Shown: positions 7,676-14,743 of the stretch, one piece after another
Layout of the letters: every line of letters starts with the position of its first letter
How positions within the stretch are numbered: position 1 is the stretch's first letter
Assembly (NCBI RefSeq): GCF_049608145.1
Contig: NZ_JBMYXF010000054.1
Location: 1 to 19,932 of the forward strand
Direction: 5' to 3'
Source: Halocynthiibacter sp049608145
GTDB lineage: Bacteria > Pseudomonadota > Alphaproteobacteria > Rhodobacterales > Rhodobacteraceae
DNA: 19,932 nt
The notes under the pieces: model-generated
What the model was told of the DNA's origin: nothing
Seen by the model: only the letters and a program-made list of their open reading frames with translations
The model's database searches: none
Translations under genes and position numbers: made by a program

Positions 7676-8136
7676 TACATGATGATCTTGCAGATTTCTT
7701 CAGATCCCTCCCCCGAGATCGGGCCATTATGGGGCTGGATCTGGGCACCAAAACCATTGGGCTTGCGGTATCTGACCGGTTGCTGACGATCTCCACCCCA
7801 TTGGAAACCATCAAGCGCAAAAAGTTTGGCGTAGACGCGGCAAAGCTGCTGGAAATTGCCGGCGTGAAGGAGATTGGCGGGCTGGTTCTTGGTCTGCCCC
7901 TGAACATGGATGGCACGGAAGGCCCGCGCTGCCAGGCGACCCGCGCTTTTGCCCGTAATCTGACCGGGTTAACGGACCTGCCGATCGGGTTTCAGGATGA
8001 ACGCCTGTCCACCGTAGAGGCCGAACGTGTGCTGATTGCGGCGGATACATCACGCAAACGTCGTTCCGAGGTGATTGATTACGTCGCCGCCGGGGTTATC
8101 TTACAGTCAGCGCTGGATCGAAAGCGCCATCTGTAA
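7672..8136 (+). CDS. ruvX: YqgF/RuvX family RNase H-fold nuclease (putative pre-16S rRNA nuclease / Holliday junction resolvase)
   Basis: YqgF is a small conserved RNase H-fold protein implicated in 16S rRNA 5'-end maturation and earlier described as a putative Holliday junction resolvase. The protein is 154 aa, slightly longer than typical because of about 18 extra N-terminal residues. Family motifs appear in order: MGLDLGTKTIGLAVSD with acidic Asp23, GGLVLGLPLNMDGTEG, FQDERLSTVEAERVL, and IDYVAAGVILQSALD with the last acidic residue. All expected acidic residues are present. The start ATG overlaps the ccmI stop (ATGA), so the two are translationally coupled; the next gene begins 10 nt after its stop. 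Confidence 0.92.
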   Translation: MIHDDLADFFRSLPRDRAIMGLDLGTKTIGLAVSDRLLTISTPLETIKRKKFGVDAAKLLEIAGVKEIGGLVLGLPLNMDGTEGPRCQATRAFARNLTGLTDLPIGFQDERLSTVEAERVLIAADTSRKRRSEVIDYVAAGVILQSALDRKRHL

Positions 8137-8146
8137 AGGGCCGGAT

Positions 8147-8395
8147 ATGAGCAATAAGAAACATGGTGCCGAGGTCTGGAACCGGGACGAGATTGAATCG
8201 CCCTGTGTGAACATCTGTGTGATCCAGCCCAAAACCCGGCTGTGCACTGGCTGTGGGCGTTCTATCGATGAAATTCGTGACTGGTCCGCGATGGAAACCA
8301 GCGAACGCCGTGACATTATGGCCGCCCTGCCCGAACGTATGACGCAGATGAAACCCGCACGTCGTGGCGGACGCGCGGCACGGCTTAAGCGTTAA
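8147..8395 (+). CDS. DUF1289 family small cysteine-rich protein
   Basis: This 82-aa protein contains the DUF1289 core: SPCVNICVIQPKTRLCTGCG followed by RSIDEIRDWSAM and a basic tail (RRGGRAARLKR). The four cysteines (two in C-x3-C, two in C-x2-C) suggest a small metal-binding or iron-sulfur site, but the family's role is not known. The ATG at 8147 has AAAGGG 6 nt upstream, directly after the ruvX stop, and is preferred over an in-frame ATG at 8075 inside ruvX. Its end overlaps by 11 nt the 3' end of the convergent dioxygenase gene. It is the last gene of the ccmI-ruvX unit. Confidence 0.85.
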   Translation: MSNKKHGAEVWNRDEIESPCVNICVIQPKTRLCTGCGRSIDEIRDWSAMETSERRDIMAALPERMTQMKPARRGGRAARLKR

Positions 8396-9179
8396 GCCAT
8401 TCCGCAACACCCCCCGCGCATTCCGGGCGAAAATAGATAATTGCGCGCCCATCGGGCCCTGTTTTCACATCATCACGCCAGGGGGCCACACCGTGCAACA
8501 TATGGCGGTGCATCAAATATGCCTCGCCGGGTTGTGCAGTGACTTCAACGCGTTCGCGGGTTTCAAACACTCTTTTACGTGCAGCCTGATAGGCCGCCGT
8601 GACGTCCAATTTGTCCATGTCTTCCGGGGCGATATTTTCCAGCAAAGGCAATAACGCGTCGCGCATGATCACATGGCTCCCCGGCCAGATCACCAGCGGA
8701 CTTGCCCCCTCAGGCGCGTCATTCACCGGAAGACCCAGCACCCAGGCATGGGGTTCTTCGATGCGCCGCGCCCGGGTTTCCGGATCAGGACGCAGACCAT
8801 CAAGATGCGCCGCATCCCGGTTCCGGCGATATCCCAGGGCGGCTTCACTTTCACCTTTGCGGGGGCGTGGATAGCCAGGCCAGACAACCGACACCTGCCC
8901 CTTGTGCAAAGGCCGTGTCTGGCCAAGTTGTTCAATGAAGTCCATTGCATCACAGATCAGCGGGCCTGAATTATTGACCGTGCCAAGTTCATCATTCTTC
9001 AGCGCATCCACGCCAATAAACCAAGTGCCTTCACAATCCAGCCAGACCGCGCGCTCTGCTTCGTCACGAGAGGCCGATAGTGCCGCAGGCCCCGCATGTT
9101 CAAGCCAAGACAGAAGCCGTTCATCACGCGAAAACTTCACAAACCCCGTACGTGTAAATTCGTCCTGTAGGCCTACCAT
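8385..9179 (-). CDS. Phytanoyl-CoA dioxygenase (PhyH)-like Fe(II)/2-oxoglutarate oxygenase
   Basis: This 264-aa protein is probably a non-haem iron dioxygenase of the PhyH superfamily; the substrate is unknown. The iron-binding facial triad is visible as His125-x-Asp127 (AAHLDG) and a distal His229 (MLHGVAPW). Arg245 in GRAIIYFRP is a likely 2-oxoglutarate contact. HAWVLGLPVNDAPEGASPL and WPGSHVIM match the usual core strands of the double-stranded beta-helix. The start overlaps the end of tauE by 7 nt, making it the last gene of dusA-tauE-phyH. The 3' end overlaps the convergent DUF1289 gene. The link with a sulfite/organosulfonate-type exporter is suggestive only. Confidence 0.75.
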   Translation of the reverse strand: MVGLQDEFTRTGFVKFSRDERLLSWLEHAGPAALSASRDEAERAVWLDCEGTWFIGVDALKNDELGTVNNSGPLICDAMDFIEQLGQTRPLHKGQVSVVWPGYPRPRKGESEAALGYRRNRDAAHLDGLRPDPETRARRIEEPHAWVLGLPVNDAPEGASPLVIWPGSHVIMRDALLPLLENIAPEDMDKLDVTAAYQAARKRVFETRERVEVTAQPGEAYLMHRHMLHGVAPWRDDVKTGPDGRAIIYFRPECAGGVAEWLNA

Positions 9180-9991
9180 CCCATGGCCTTTCTCAGCATA
9201 TTCAGCGCCACCAGCAAAAGGAAGATCCCAAAGGCACGCTTCAACGGTTTCGGATCCATTGCATGGGCCAGCTTCACCCCATAAGGCGTTGTGATCAAGG
9301 TCATAGAAATGATCAGAAAGAATGCCGGGATGTTCACAGCCCCAAGGGTAAAGGGCGGCGTTTCAACCGGGTTTGAGATCAGAAAACCAATCACAGAGGG
9401 CACTGCAATAATCACACCAAAGCCCGCCGCCGTGGCAACGGCACGGTGGATCGGTGTGTTATAAAGACTCATCACCGGCACGCCAAAAGACCCGCCGCCA
9501 ATCCCCATCAAAACGGACAAAAACCCCAGAGCCGGTGACAGGATCATGCGCAGGATGCCTGTTGGCATGGCCTCGCCCAGACGCCATTCCGAGCGGCCAA
9601 ACGCCATGTAAAGCCCAACGATCATCGCAAGGATGCCAAAGATCCCCTGCAAAGTTGAAGATCGCAGTGACGTCGCCAACATCACGCCAAGGATCGCGCC
9701 AATGACAATGCCCGGAAGCCAGGTTTTCAAGATATCCCAATCCACAGCGCCCTTTTTGTTGTGCGACGCAACAGAACGCAACGAGGTCACAATTATCGTG
9801 GCCAAAGAAGTTGCCAGACAGACCTGAAACAGGCTGTCGCCCCCATAACCAAGCGCGCTAAATGCATAGAAAAACGCAGGGACCAAAACAATACCCCCGC
9901 CGACGCCCAGCATGCCCGCAAGCACCCCAGCAAAGCCCCCGATCACAACCAAAAGCGCGATCATAGGCAGAAGGTCTGAAAGCTCGGGCAT
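9173..9991 (-). CDS. TauE/SafE family (DUF81) sulfite/sulfoacetate exporter-type membrane protein
   Basis: This 272-aa integral membrane protein belongs to the TauE/SafE family, whose characterised members export sulfite, sulfoacetate or related anions. It has two homologous halves, each with the glycine-rich helix start: GVLAGMLGVGGGIVLVPAF near residue 22 and VLMGIGGGSFGVPVMSLY around residue 160. About eight hydrophobic helices can be counted. The ATG at 9989-9991 shares its first base with the dusA stop (TAATG), so translation is probably coupled. The end overlaps the dioxygenase gene. The family is broad, so the substrate is not predictable; export of sulfite released in organosulfur metabolism is one possibility. 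Confidence 0.88.
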   Translation of the reverse strand: MPELSDLLPMIALLVVIGGFAGVLAGMLGVGGGIVLVPAFFYAFSALGYGGDSLFQVCLATSLATIIVTSLRSVASHNKKGAVDWDILKTWLPGIVIGAILGVMLATSLRSSTLQGIFGILAMIVGLYMAFGRSEWRLGEAMPTGILRMILSPALGFLSVLMGIGGGSFGVPVMSLYNTPIHRAVATAAGFGVIIAVPSVIGFLISNPVETPPFTLGAVNIPAFFLIISMTLITTPYGVKLAHAMDPKPLKRAFGIFLLLVALNMLRKAMGW

Positions 9992-10989
9992 TATACGGTC
10001 TCCGGTGCTGGCAGTTGATCAAGGGCTGCGATGACAACATCCGTGCCCGCCCCATCCTTATGTGCATTTTCCGATAAATACCGTCTCCAGAGACGCGCGC
10101 CAGGGCGACCCGCAAACAGGCCCAGCATATGGCGCGTGATCTGGTTCAGCTTGCCACCATGGGTTAGGTGGCGATCGATATAGGGCAGCATGTCATGCAC
10201 GATCTGGTCGGGCGTTTTCACAGGGTATTCACCGCCATAAATGCGCTGATCCGCTTCCAGAAGAATGTCAGACGGATTATGATAAGCGGACCGCCCGATC
10301 ATCACACCATCCAAACCACGTTCAAGCAATTCAATTGCAGTATCAATATCTTGCACACCACCATTCAAGGAAATATGCAGATCCGGGAAAGCCTGTTTCA
10401 TCTCAAGCACAAGATCATAATCCAGCGGAGGAATGTCGCGGTTCTCTTTCGGTGACAAGCCCTGCAACCAGGCCATACGTGCGTGAATGGTCACCCGAGT
10501 GCAGCCCGCCGCGCGGATCTTTTCAAGGAAGTCCGGCAAAATATCACCCGGCACCTGATCATCCACACCAATGCGGCATTTCACGGTGACAGGCACATCG
10601 ACAGCCTCGCGCATTGCCGTCACACAATCCGCGACCAGTTCCGGTGATTTCATAAGAACCGCACCAAAAGCCCCGCTTTGCACCCGATCCGACGGGCAGC
10701 CACAATTGAGGTTCACTTCGTCATACCCATGATCTTCACAGATCTTCGCCGCCTGAGCCAGTTCCATCGGATCAGATCCCCCCAATTGCACCGCCACCGG
10801 ATGTTCTTCGGGTGAAAAGTTCAGCAAATGCAACGCCCCGCCCCGCACCAGTGCAGGCGATGTCACCATTTCCGTATACAGCAATGTGTCACGCGACATC
10901 AGTCGGTGCATGTACCGGCAGTGGCGATCAGTCCATTCCATCATGGGCGCAACAGATAAACGGGCGGAGGTTGTAAGCAGATCAGTCAT
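9991..10989 (-). CDS. dusA: tRNA-dihydrouridine(20/20a) synthase
   Basis: DusA is an FMN- and NADPH-dependent enzyme that reduces uridine 20/20a in the tRNA D-loop. The protein is 332 aa, normal for DusA. The DusA-specific start LSVAPMMEWTDRHCRYMHRL is followed by LLYTEMVTSPAL. The catalytic cysteine is Cys98 in EVNLNCGCPSDRVQSGAFGA, and GLDGVMIGRSAYHNP near the C-terminal half contributes to flavin binding. The ATG at 10987-10989 has only a weak Shine-Dalgarno. It is first in a dusA-tauE-dioxygenase operon with 1- and 7-nt overlaps. Confidence 0.95.
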   Translation of the reverse strand: MTDLLTTSARLSVAPMMEWTDRHCRYMHRLMSRDTLLYTEMVTSPALVRGGALHLLNFSPEEHPVAVQLGGSDPMELAQAAKICEDHGYDEVNLNCGCPSDRVQSGAFGAVLMKSPELVADCVTAMREAVDVPVTVKCRIGVDDQVPGDILPDFLEKIRAAGCTRVTIHARMAWLQGLSPKENRDIPPLDYDLVLEMKQAFPDLHISLNGGVQDIDTAIELLERGLDGVMIGRSAYHNPSDILLEADQRIYGGEYPVKTPDQIVHDMLPYIDRHLTHGGKLNQITRHMLGLFAGRPGARLWRRYLSENAHKDGAGTDVVIAALDQLPAPETV

Positions 10990-11105
10990 ATGGCTGATTA
11001 CCGCGCCAGTCTGGCTTTGTGAAGTCCAGTGACAGATCGAGGCCTCTAAAACGCCTTGCGCTTATGGTGAACTCGCTTTGGCCCCATGTCATCTGTCAAG
11101 TTTCG

Positions 11106-11513
11106 CTATTTTCGAACAAACTTCACCGCCAGAATTCCGCCCATTAACGCCAGCATAAACAACAGAACATCCGCGTTTCCGGTGCCAATGACGGGAATTG
11201 CAGCACCGGGGCAAAAACCGGTGATCCCCCAGCCAACACCAAAGATTGCGGAACCAATCAAAAGGCGTCTGTCGATCCGACGGTTTTGCGGCAGGTGGAA
11301 CATACTGTCTGTCAGGGGCGCAGGCCGGCGAAAAATCACGCGATACCCAATGCCCGCAACCAAAAGAGCGCCCCCCATCACAAATGCAAGGCTTGGATCC
11401 CAATGGCCTGCGAGGTCAAAAAAGTTCATGACTTTGGCCGGATTGGCCATGCCAGAGATCGAAATGCCCAGGCCAAAAATCAGGCCAATCAGGAAAACAG
11501 GTATAAGTTTCAT
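11106..11513 (-). CDS. YeeE/YedE-type sulfur transporter, C-terminal-half protein (DUF6691-like)
   Basis: This 135-aa membrane protein is the second of the split YeeE/YedE pair, related to thiosulfate/sulfur-atom transporters such as TsuA and the PmpA/PmpB proteins. Four hydrophobic segments are visible. FGLGISISGMANPAKVMNFFD is the typical opening of this half, and GWGITGFCPGAAIP carries the conserved pore-type cysteine. It starts 10 nt after the stop of the partner gene. The pair probably acts together at the inner membrane. Pairs like this often sit beside an ArsR-type sulfide sensor (BigR/SqrR) gene; none is present in this window. Confidence 0.85.
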   Translation of the reverse strand: MKLIPVFLIGLIFGLGISISGMANPAKVMNFFDLAGHWDPSLAFVMGGALLVAGIGYRVIFRRPAPLTDSMFHLPQNRRIDRRLLIGSAIFGVGWGITGFCPGAAIPVIGTGNADVLLFMLALMGGILAVKFVRK

Positions 11514-11523
11514 ATCATGCCCC

Positions 11524-11949
11524 TCACAATCCGATGACGTGACGGATGATGTAGACGGTCAGCGCACAGGTCAGCATAAAGGTCAGTGTTGCGGCGATCG
11601 AACGGGGGGACAGGCGCGCCATGCCACAAACGCCATGGCCTGATGTGCAGCCCGATCCAAGGGTCACCCCCACGCCGACGATGAAGCCTCCGATCAGGAT
11701 CATAGGTTTGCTGACGGGCACCTGAATGGCGGGCCATGCGCCGGTTGCGGCAAGTACCAAAAACGGACCGCAGATCATCCCGGCCAAAAGGGCCACGCGC
11801 CACCACCTGTCATAACCGCCGAATATTGCCCCGGAAATTATCCCTGTTGCCCCCATGATGCGCCCGTTGAACAACATCAACAACACCGAAGCCAGGCCAA
11901 TCAGCACGCCCCCGGCCAATGACATCCATGGCGTAAAAACTGTTTCCAT
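11524..11949 (-). CDS. YeeE/YedE-type sulfur transporter, N-terminal-half protein
   Basis: This 141-aa membrane protein is the first of the split YeeE/YedE pair. It contains LAGGVLIGLASVLLMLFNGRI (first helix), a middle helix pair, and the family signature GSGCTSGHGVCGMARLS with two cysteines; these are the likely sulfur-relay residues by analogy with the thiosulfate transporter TsuA. The ATG at 11947-11949 has GGGGGAG about 8 nt upstream and begins METVFTPWMS. A frame open to 12000 adds a polar N-terminus and is rejected. The substrate could be thiosulfate or another reduced sulfur species. The 302 bp upstream are non-coding. Confidence 0.87.
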   Translation of the reverse strand: METVFTPWMSLAGGVLIGLASVLLMLFNGRIMGATGIISGAIFGGYDRWWRVALLAGMICGPFLVLAATGAWPAIQVPVSKPMILIGGFIVGVGVTLGSGCTSGHGVCGMARLSPRSIAATLTFMLTCALTVYIIRHVIGL

Positions 11950-12251
11950 TCCGCGTCTCCCCCTTGTTGTGATCTCTGCCAGGTCCGGCAAAAAGCCCAT
12001 TATTCACATCGCCCGCTGGCCCGAAATGGAGCGCAACACCCTGCATTTCAAGCCCAGCATACTACGGATTTCCCGGAACGTAACGTCGGGAGCCGCTGTC
12101 GGGTGAATTGCATCGAATGTTTACAGCTTTGTATACCTGAAGCCGGTGGTGTTTTGAGTTTCCAAGCACTCAAAAACGCGAGTTTGCATCGTTGGCAGAG
12201 GAGATAGGAGCAGCTAGCCTAGCGACATTGTAAAAATGATTGGAGCGCCCC
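11950..12251. other. Non-coding 302-bp gap between the YeeE pair and the insert before ettA
   Basis: No credible gene is seen on either strand. The gap holds the leaders of the minus-strand transporter pair and of the plus-strand gene at 12252. The one clear structure is a perfect 8-bp inverted repeat, TTTTGAGT (12152-12159) and ACTCAAAA (12168-12175), with an 8-nt spacer and no flanking T-run, so it is more likely an operator than a terminator. Base composition changes near 12115, from GC-rich on the transporter side to AT-rich. Confidence 0.5.
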
Positions 12252-12258
12252 ATGGACG
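12242..12258 (+). repeat. 17-bp start-region repeat, copy 1
   Basis: GGAGCGCCCCATGGACG contains the ribosome binding site and start codon of the HEPN-like gene. It matches 15 of 17 positions of the ettA start region at 13066..13082, in direct orientation and 824 bp away. Confidence 0.6.
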
Positions 12259-13051
12259 GAACAACCGCAAATTGCCCGAAGTCCATTCTTGTGTTTGATG
12301 AAGCTGATTTGAATTCACTGAATGAGGATTTGATTTCAGTGTTGGCTGCAACTTCTTATATTACGCAGGAGATAAGAGAATTTGTGAAGCTTGCAGATGC
12401 AGCTAAGCCAATCACAGATCAAGGCACGGCATTGGATCATATAACAAAGACACAACGCCAGGTTTTTCAACGTTGTTTGATACTTCGAGCGGTCTCTTTT
12501 CTAGAAATGTATAGTTCCACCAAGAGAGCTGCACGAAATGACTCTACAGGTATTCTCACTGAGTTAAGGCGGAGCAATGCACCGCGAATAAAGGCTTTGC
12601 AAAAATCTCGTATGAAGGAGGTGGCCGAGAAAGTACGGCATCAAGCGTTCGCACATATAGATTTGGAAGGGATCAAAAATTCTTACCGCGAGTGGACCGA
12701 AGAGAAATCAACGCAATTCATCCTTGATCCAGATGGTCTGAATACTTGGGATACCTTTGGAGAAACTGTTGTGTACGTTTGGGGATGCGCCAAAGTATTT
12801 CAACAAAAAGTGGTAAAGGAGGGACACGGACGGCACAGGAAATCGAAGAAATACAGCAGGAACTTTGGTCTTGGATCCAAGACGTTTGTAGTTTTGCTGT
12901 GGAATTCCATGAAAAACTGTTGATGAAGATCAATAGCCATTTGGGTGGGCCTTCGGAGTTGCGCTTAAGTGAATTTAGAATACCCAAAGACCGTTACACG
13001 ACCCTTGAAGAATTCCGCCTGCCGCTGTACTGCGGTAGGTCAGAAAACTAA
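12252..13051 (+). pseudogene. HEPN-like protein, interrupted by a -1 frameshift
   Basis: The first part (ATG at 12252, TGGAG 6 nt upstream) encodes a helical protein with EKVRHQAFAHIDLEG at about 127-141. Arg129-x5-His135 is the R-x4-6-H pattern of HEPN proteins, many of which are RNases in toxin-antitoxin, abortive-infection or defence systems. After about residue 190 (KVFQQKVVKEG) this frame becomes basic nonsense and stops at 12923. The -1 frame, from about 12820, continues as a convincing amphipathic helix (TAQEIEEIQQELWSWIQDV) and ends at 13051 (LPLYCGRSEN). I read this as one protein of about 265 aa broken by loss of one base near 12815-12835. No canonical slippery heptamer is present, though AAAGGAGGG (12815-12823) lies at the junction. 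Codon use and base composition are AT-richer than ettA. The HEPN assignment is tentative. Confidence 0.6.
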
Positions 13052-13065
13052 GCCCTTATTCAGCC

Positions 13066-13082
13066 GGAGCTCCCCATGGCCG
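13066..13082 (+). repeat. 17-bp start-region repeat, copy 2 (ettA start)
   Basis: GGAGCTCCCCATGGCCG is the ribosome binding site and start codon of ettA. It differs at two positions from the start region of the upstream HEPN-like gene at 12242..12258. Confidence 0.6.
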
Positions 13083-14731
13083 CTTATCAATATGTCTATC
13101 ACATGGACGGTGTGTCCAAAACCTACCCAGGTGGCAAGAAATGCTTTGAAAACATTAAGCTATCCTTCCTGCCTGGTGTGAAAATCGGTGTTGTTGGTGT
13201 CAACGGCGCCGGTAAATCCACCCTGATGAAAATCATGGCGGGTATGGATAAGGACTTTACGGGCGAGGCCTGGGCCGCTGAGGGCGCGCGCGTTGGGTAT
13301 CTGCCGCAGGAACCCAAGCTGGATGAAACCCTATCTGTGCGTGAAAACGTTATGAAGGGTGTGCAGGCGAAGAAGGATATTCTGGATCGCTACAATGAGT
13401 TGGCGATGAATTATTCCGATGAAACCGCCGAAGAAATGGGCAAGCTTCAGGATGAGATCGACGCGCAGAACCTTTGGGATCTGGACGCGCAGGTTGATGT
13501 ATCTATGGAAGCGCTGCGTTGCCCTGCGGATGATGCGGATGTTGCGTCCTTGTCCGGTGGTGAGAAACGCCGCGTGGCCCTGTGTCAGCTGTTGCTGGAT
13601 GCGCCAGATATGTTGCTGCTTGATGAACCGACCAACCACTTGGACGCGGAAACCATCGCTTGGCTGCAACAGCATCTTATTGATTACAAAGGAACAATTC
13701 TGATCGTAACCCACGACCGGTATTTCCTTGATGCGATTACGGGCTGGATTTTGGAACTGGACCGCGGTTCAGGAATTCCACATGAGGGCAACTATTCGTC
13801 CTGGTTGGAAGCGAAAGCAAAACGTCTGGAACGCGAAGCGAAGGACGATAAATCCAAGCAGAAAACGCTTGAGCGCGAATTGGACTGGATGCGTCAGGGT
13901 GCGAAGGCACGTCAGGCGAAATCCAAAGCCCGTATTTCGGCCTATAACGAACTGGCGAACCAATCTGAGCGTGAAAAACTTGCGAATGCGCAGATCGTTA
14001 TCCCCAACGGCCAGCGCCTGGGGAATAAGGTGATTGAGGTCAATGGTCTGAAGAAAGCCATGGGCGACAAGCTGTTGGTCGAAGACCTGACATTTGCCCT
14101 GCCCCCCGGTGGTATTGTGGGTGTAATCGGTCCGAACGGCGCCGGTAAAACCACGCTGTTTAAGATGCTGACCGGGCAGGAACAGCCGGATGAGGGCACG
14201 GTTGAATATGGCGATACGGTGCAGCTGTCTTATGTGGACCAGTCCCGTGACGATCTGAACCCGGATGAAAACGTCTGGGAAGCGATTGCCGATGGTCTGG
14301 ATGTGATCCAACTGGGGGATGCGGAAGTGAACGCGCGGGCCTATTGTTCTGCGTTTAACTTCAAAGGCTCCACCCAACAGAAGAAGGTTTCTTTGCTGTC
14401 TGGTGGTGAACGCAACCGTGTGCATATGGCGCGTTTGCTGCGTTCTGGCGGCAACGTATTGCTGCTCGATGAACCTACGAACGACTTGGACGTTGAAACG
14501 CTTCGTGCGCTTGAAGATGCGCTGGTGGATTTCGCGGGCTGTGCGGTTGTGATCTCGCACGATCGTTTCTTCCTTGACCGGATTTGCACCCACATGCTGG
14601 CCTTTGAAGGCGATGCGCATGTGGAATGGTTCGAGGGCAACTTCGCGGACTATGAGGAAGACAAGAAACGTCGCCTCGGCCCCGATGCGTTGGAGCCTAA
14701 GCGGATCAAGCACAAGAAGTTTGTGAGGTAA
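13076..14731 (+). CDS. ettA: Energy-dependent translational throttle protein EttA (ABC-F ATPase)
   Basis: EttA is a soluble ABC-F protein that binds the ribosomal E site and gates entry into elongation according to ATP/ADP ratio. The protein is 551 aa, near-identical in size to E. coli EttA (555). It has two nucleotide-binding domains. The first shows GVNGAGKST (41-49), LSGGEKRRVALCQLLL and LLLDEPTNHLD. The second shows GPNGAGKTT, LSGGERNRVHMARLL and LLLDEPTNDLD. A charged, arginine/lysine-rich linker (EAKAKRLEREAKDDKSKQ, ELDWMRQGAKARQAKSKAR) lies between them, and NLWDLDAQVD lies in the first domain's arm region. The ATG at 13076 follows GGAG by 6 nt. The sequence directly upstream is foreign-looking, so the native promoter may have been displaced. 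Confidence 0.96.
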   Translation: MAAYQYVYHMDGVSKTYPGGKKCFENIKLSFLPGVKIGVVGVNGAGKSTLMKIMAGMDKDFTGEAWAAEGARVGYLPQEPKLDETLSVRENVMKGVQAKKDILDRYNELAMNYSDETAEEMGKLQDEIDAQNLWDLDAQVDVSMEALRCPADDADVASLSGGEKRRVALCQLLLDAPDMLLLDEPTNHLDAETIAWLQQHLIDYKGTILIVTHDRYFLDAITGWILELDRGSGIPHEGNYSSWLEAKAKRLEREAKDDKSKQKTLERELDWMRQGAKARQAKSKARISAYNELANQSEREKLANAQIVIPNGQRLGNKVIEVNGLKKAMGDKLLVEDLTFALPPGGIVGVIGPNGAGKTTLFKMLTGQEQPDEGTVEYGDTVQLSYVDQSRDDLNPDENVWEAIADGLDVIQLGDAEVNARAYCSAFNFKGSTQQKKVSLLSGGERNRVHMARLLRSGGNVLLLDEPTNDLDVETLRALEDALVDFAGCAVVISHDRFFLDRICTHMLAFEGDAHVEWFEGNFADYEEDKKRRLGPDALEPKRIKHKKFVR

Positions 14732-14743
14732 TCCACATCACTC

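Noticed and set aside
11071..11099. Promoter with a perfect TTGACA (minus strand, 11094-11099) for dusA
   Set aside because: No acceptable -10 at 16-18 nt; the expected position reads GCGAGT.
12100..12130. SqrR/BigR-type operator upstream of the YeeE pair
   Set aside because: GAATTGCATCGAAT looked similar, but the arms do not fit the ATTC-N8-GAAT type of site, and no regulator gene is nearby.
12800..12830. Programmed -1 frameshift site in the HEPN-like gene
   Set aside because: In the zero frame no X-XXY-YYZ heptamer is present; the A and G runs do not fit. Kept only as a remote possibility; a plain frameshift mutation or base error is simpler.
13769..14713. Minus-strand 314-codon frame antisense to ettA
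   Set aside because: ettA on the plus strand has complete ABC-F motifs throughout; the antisense frame shows shadow composition and no family features.
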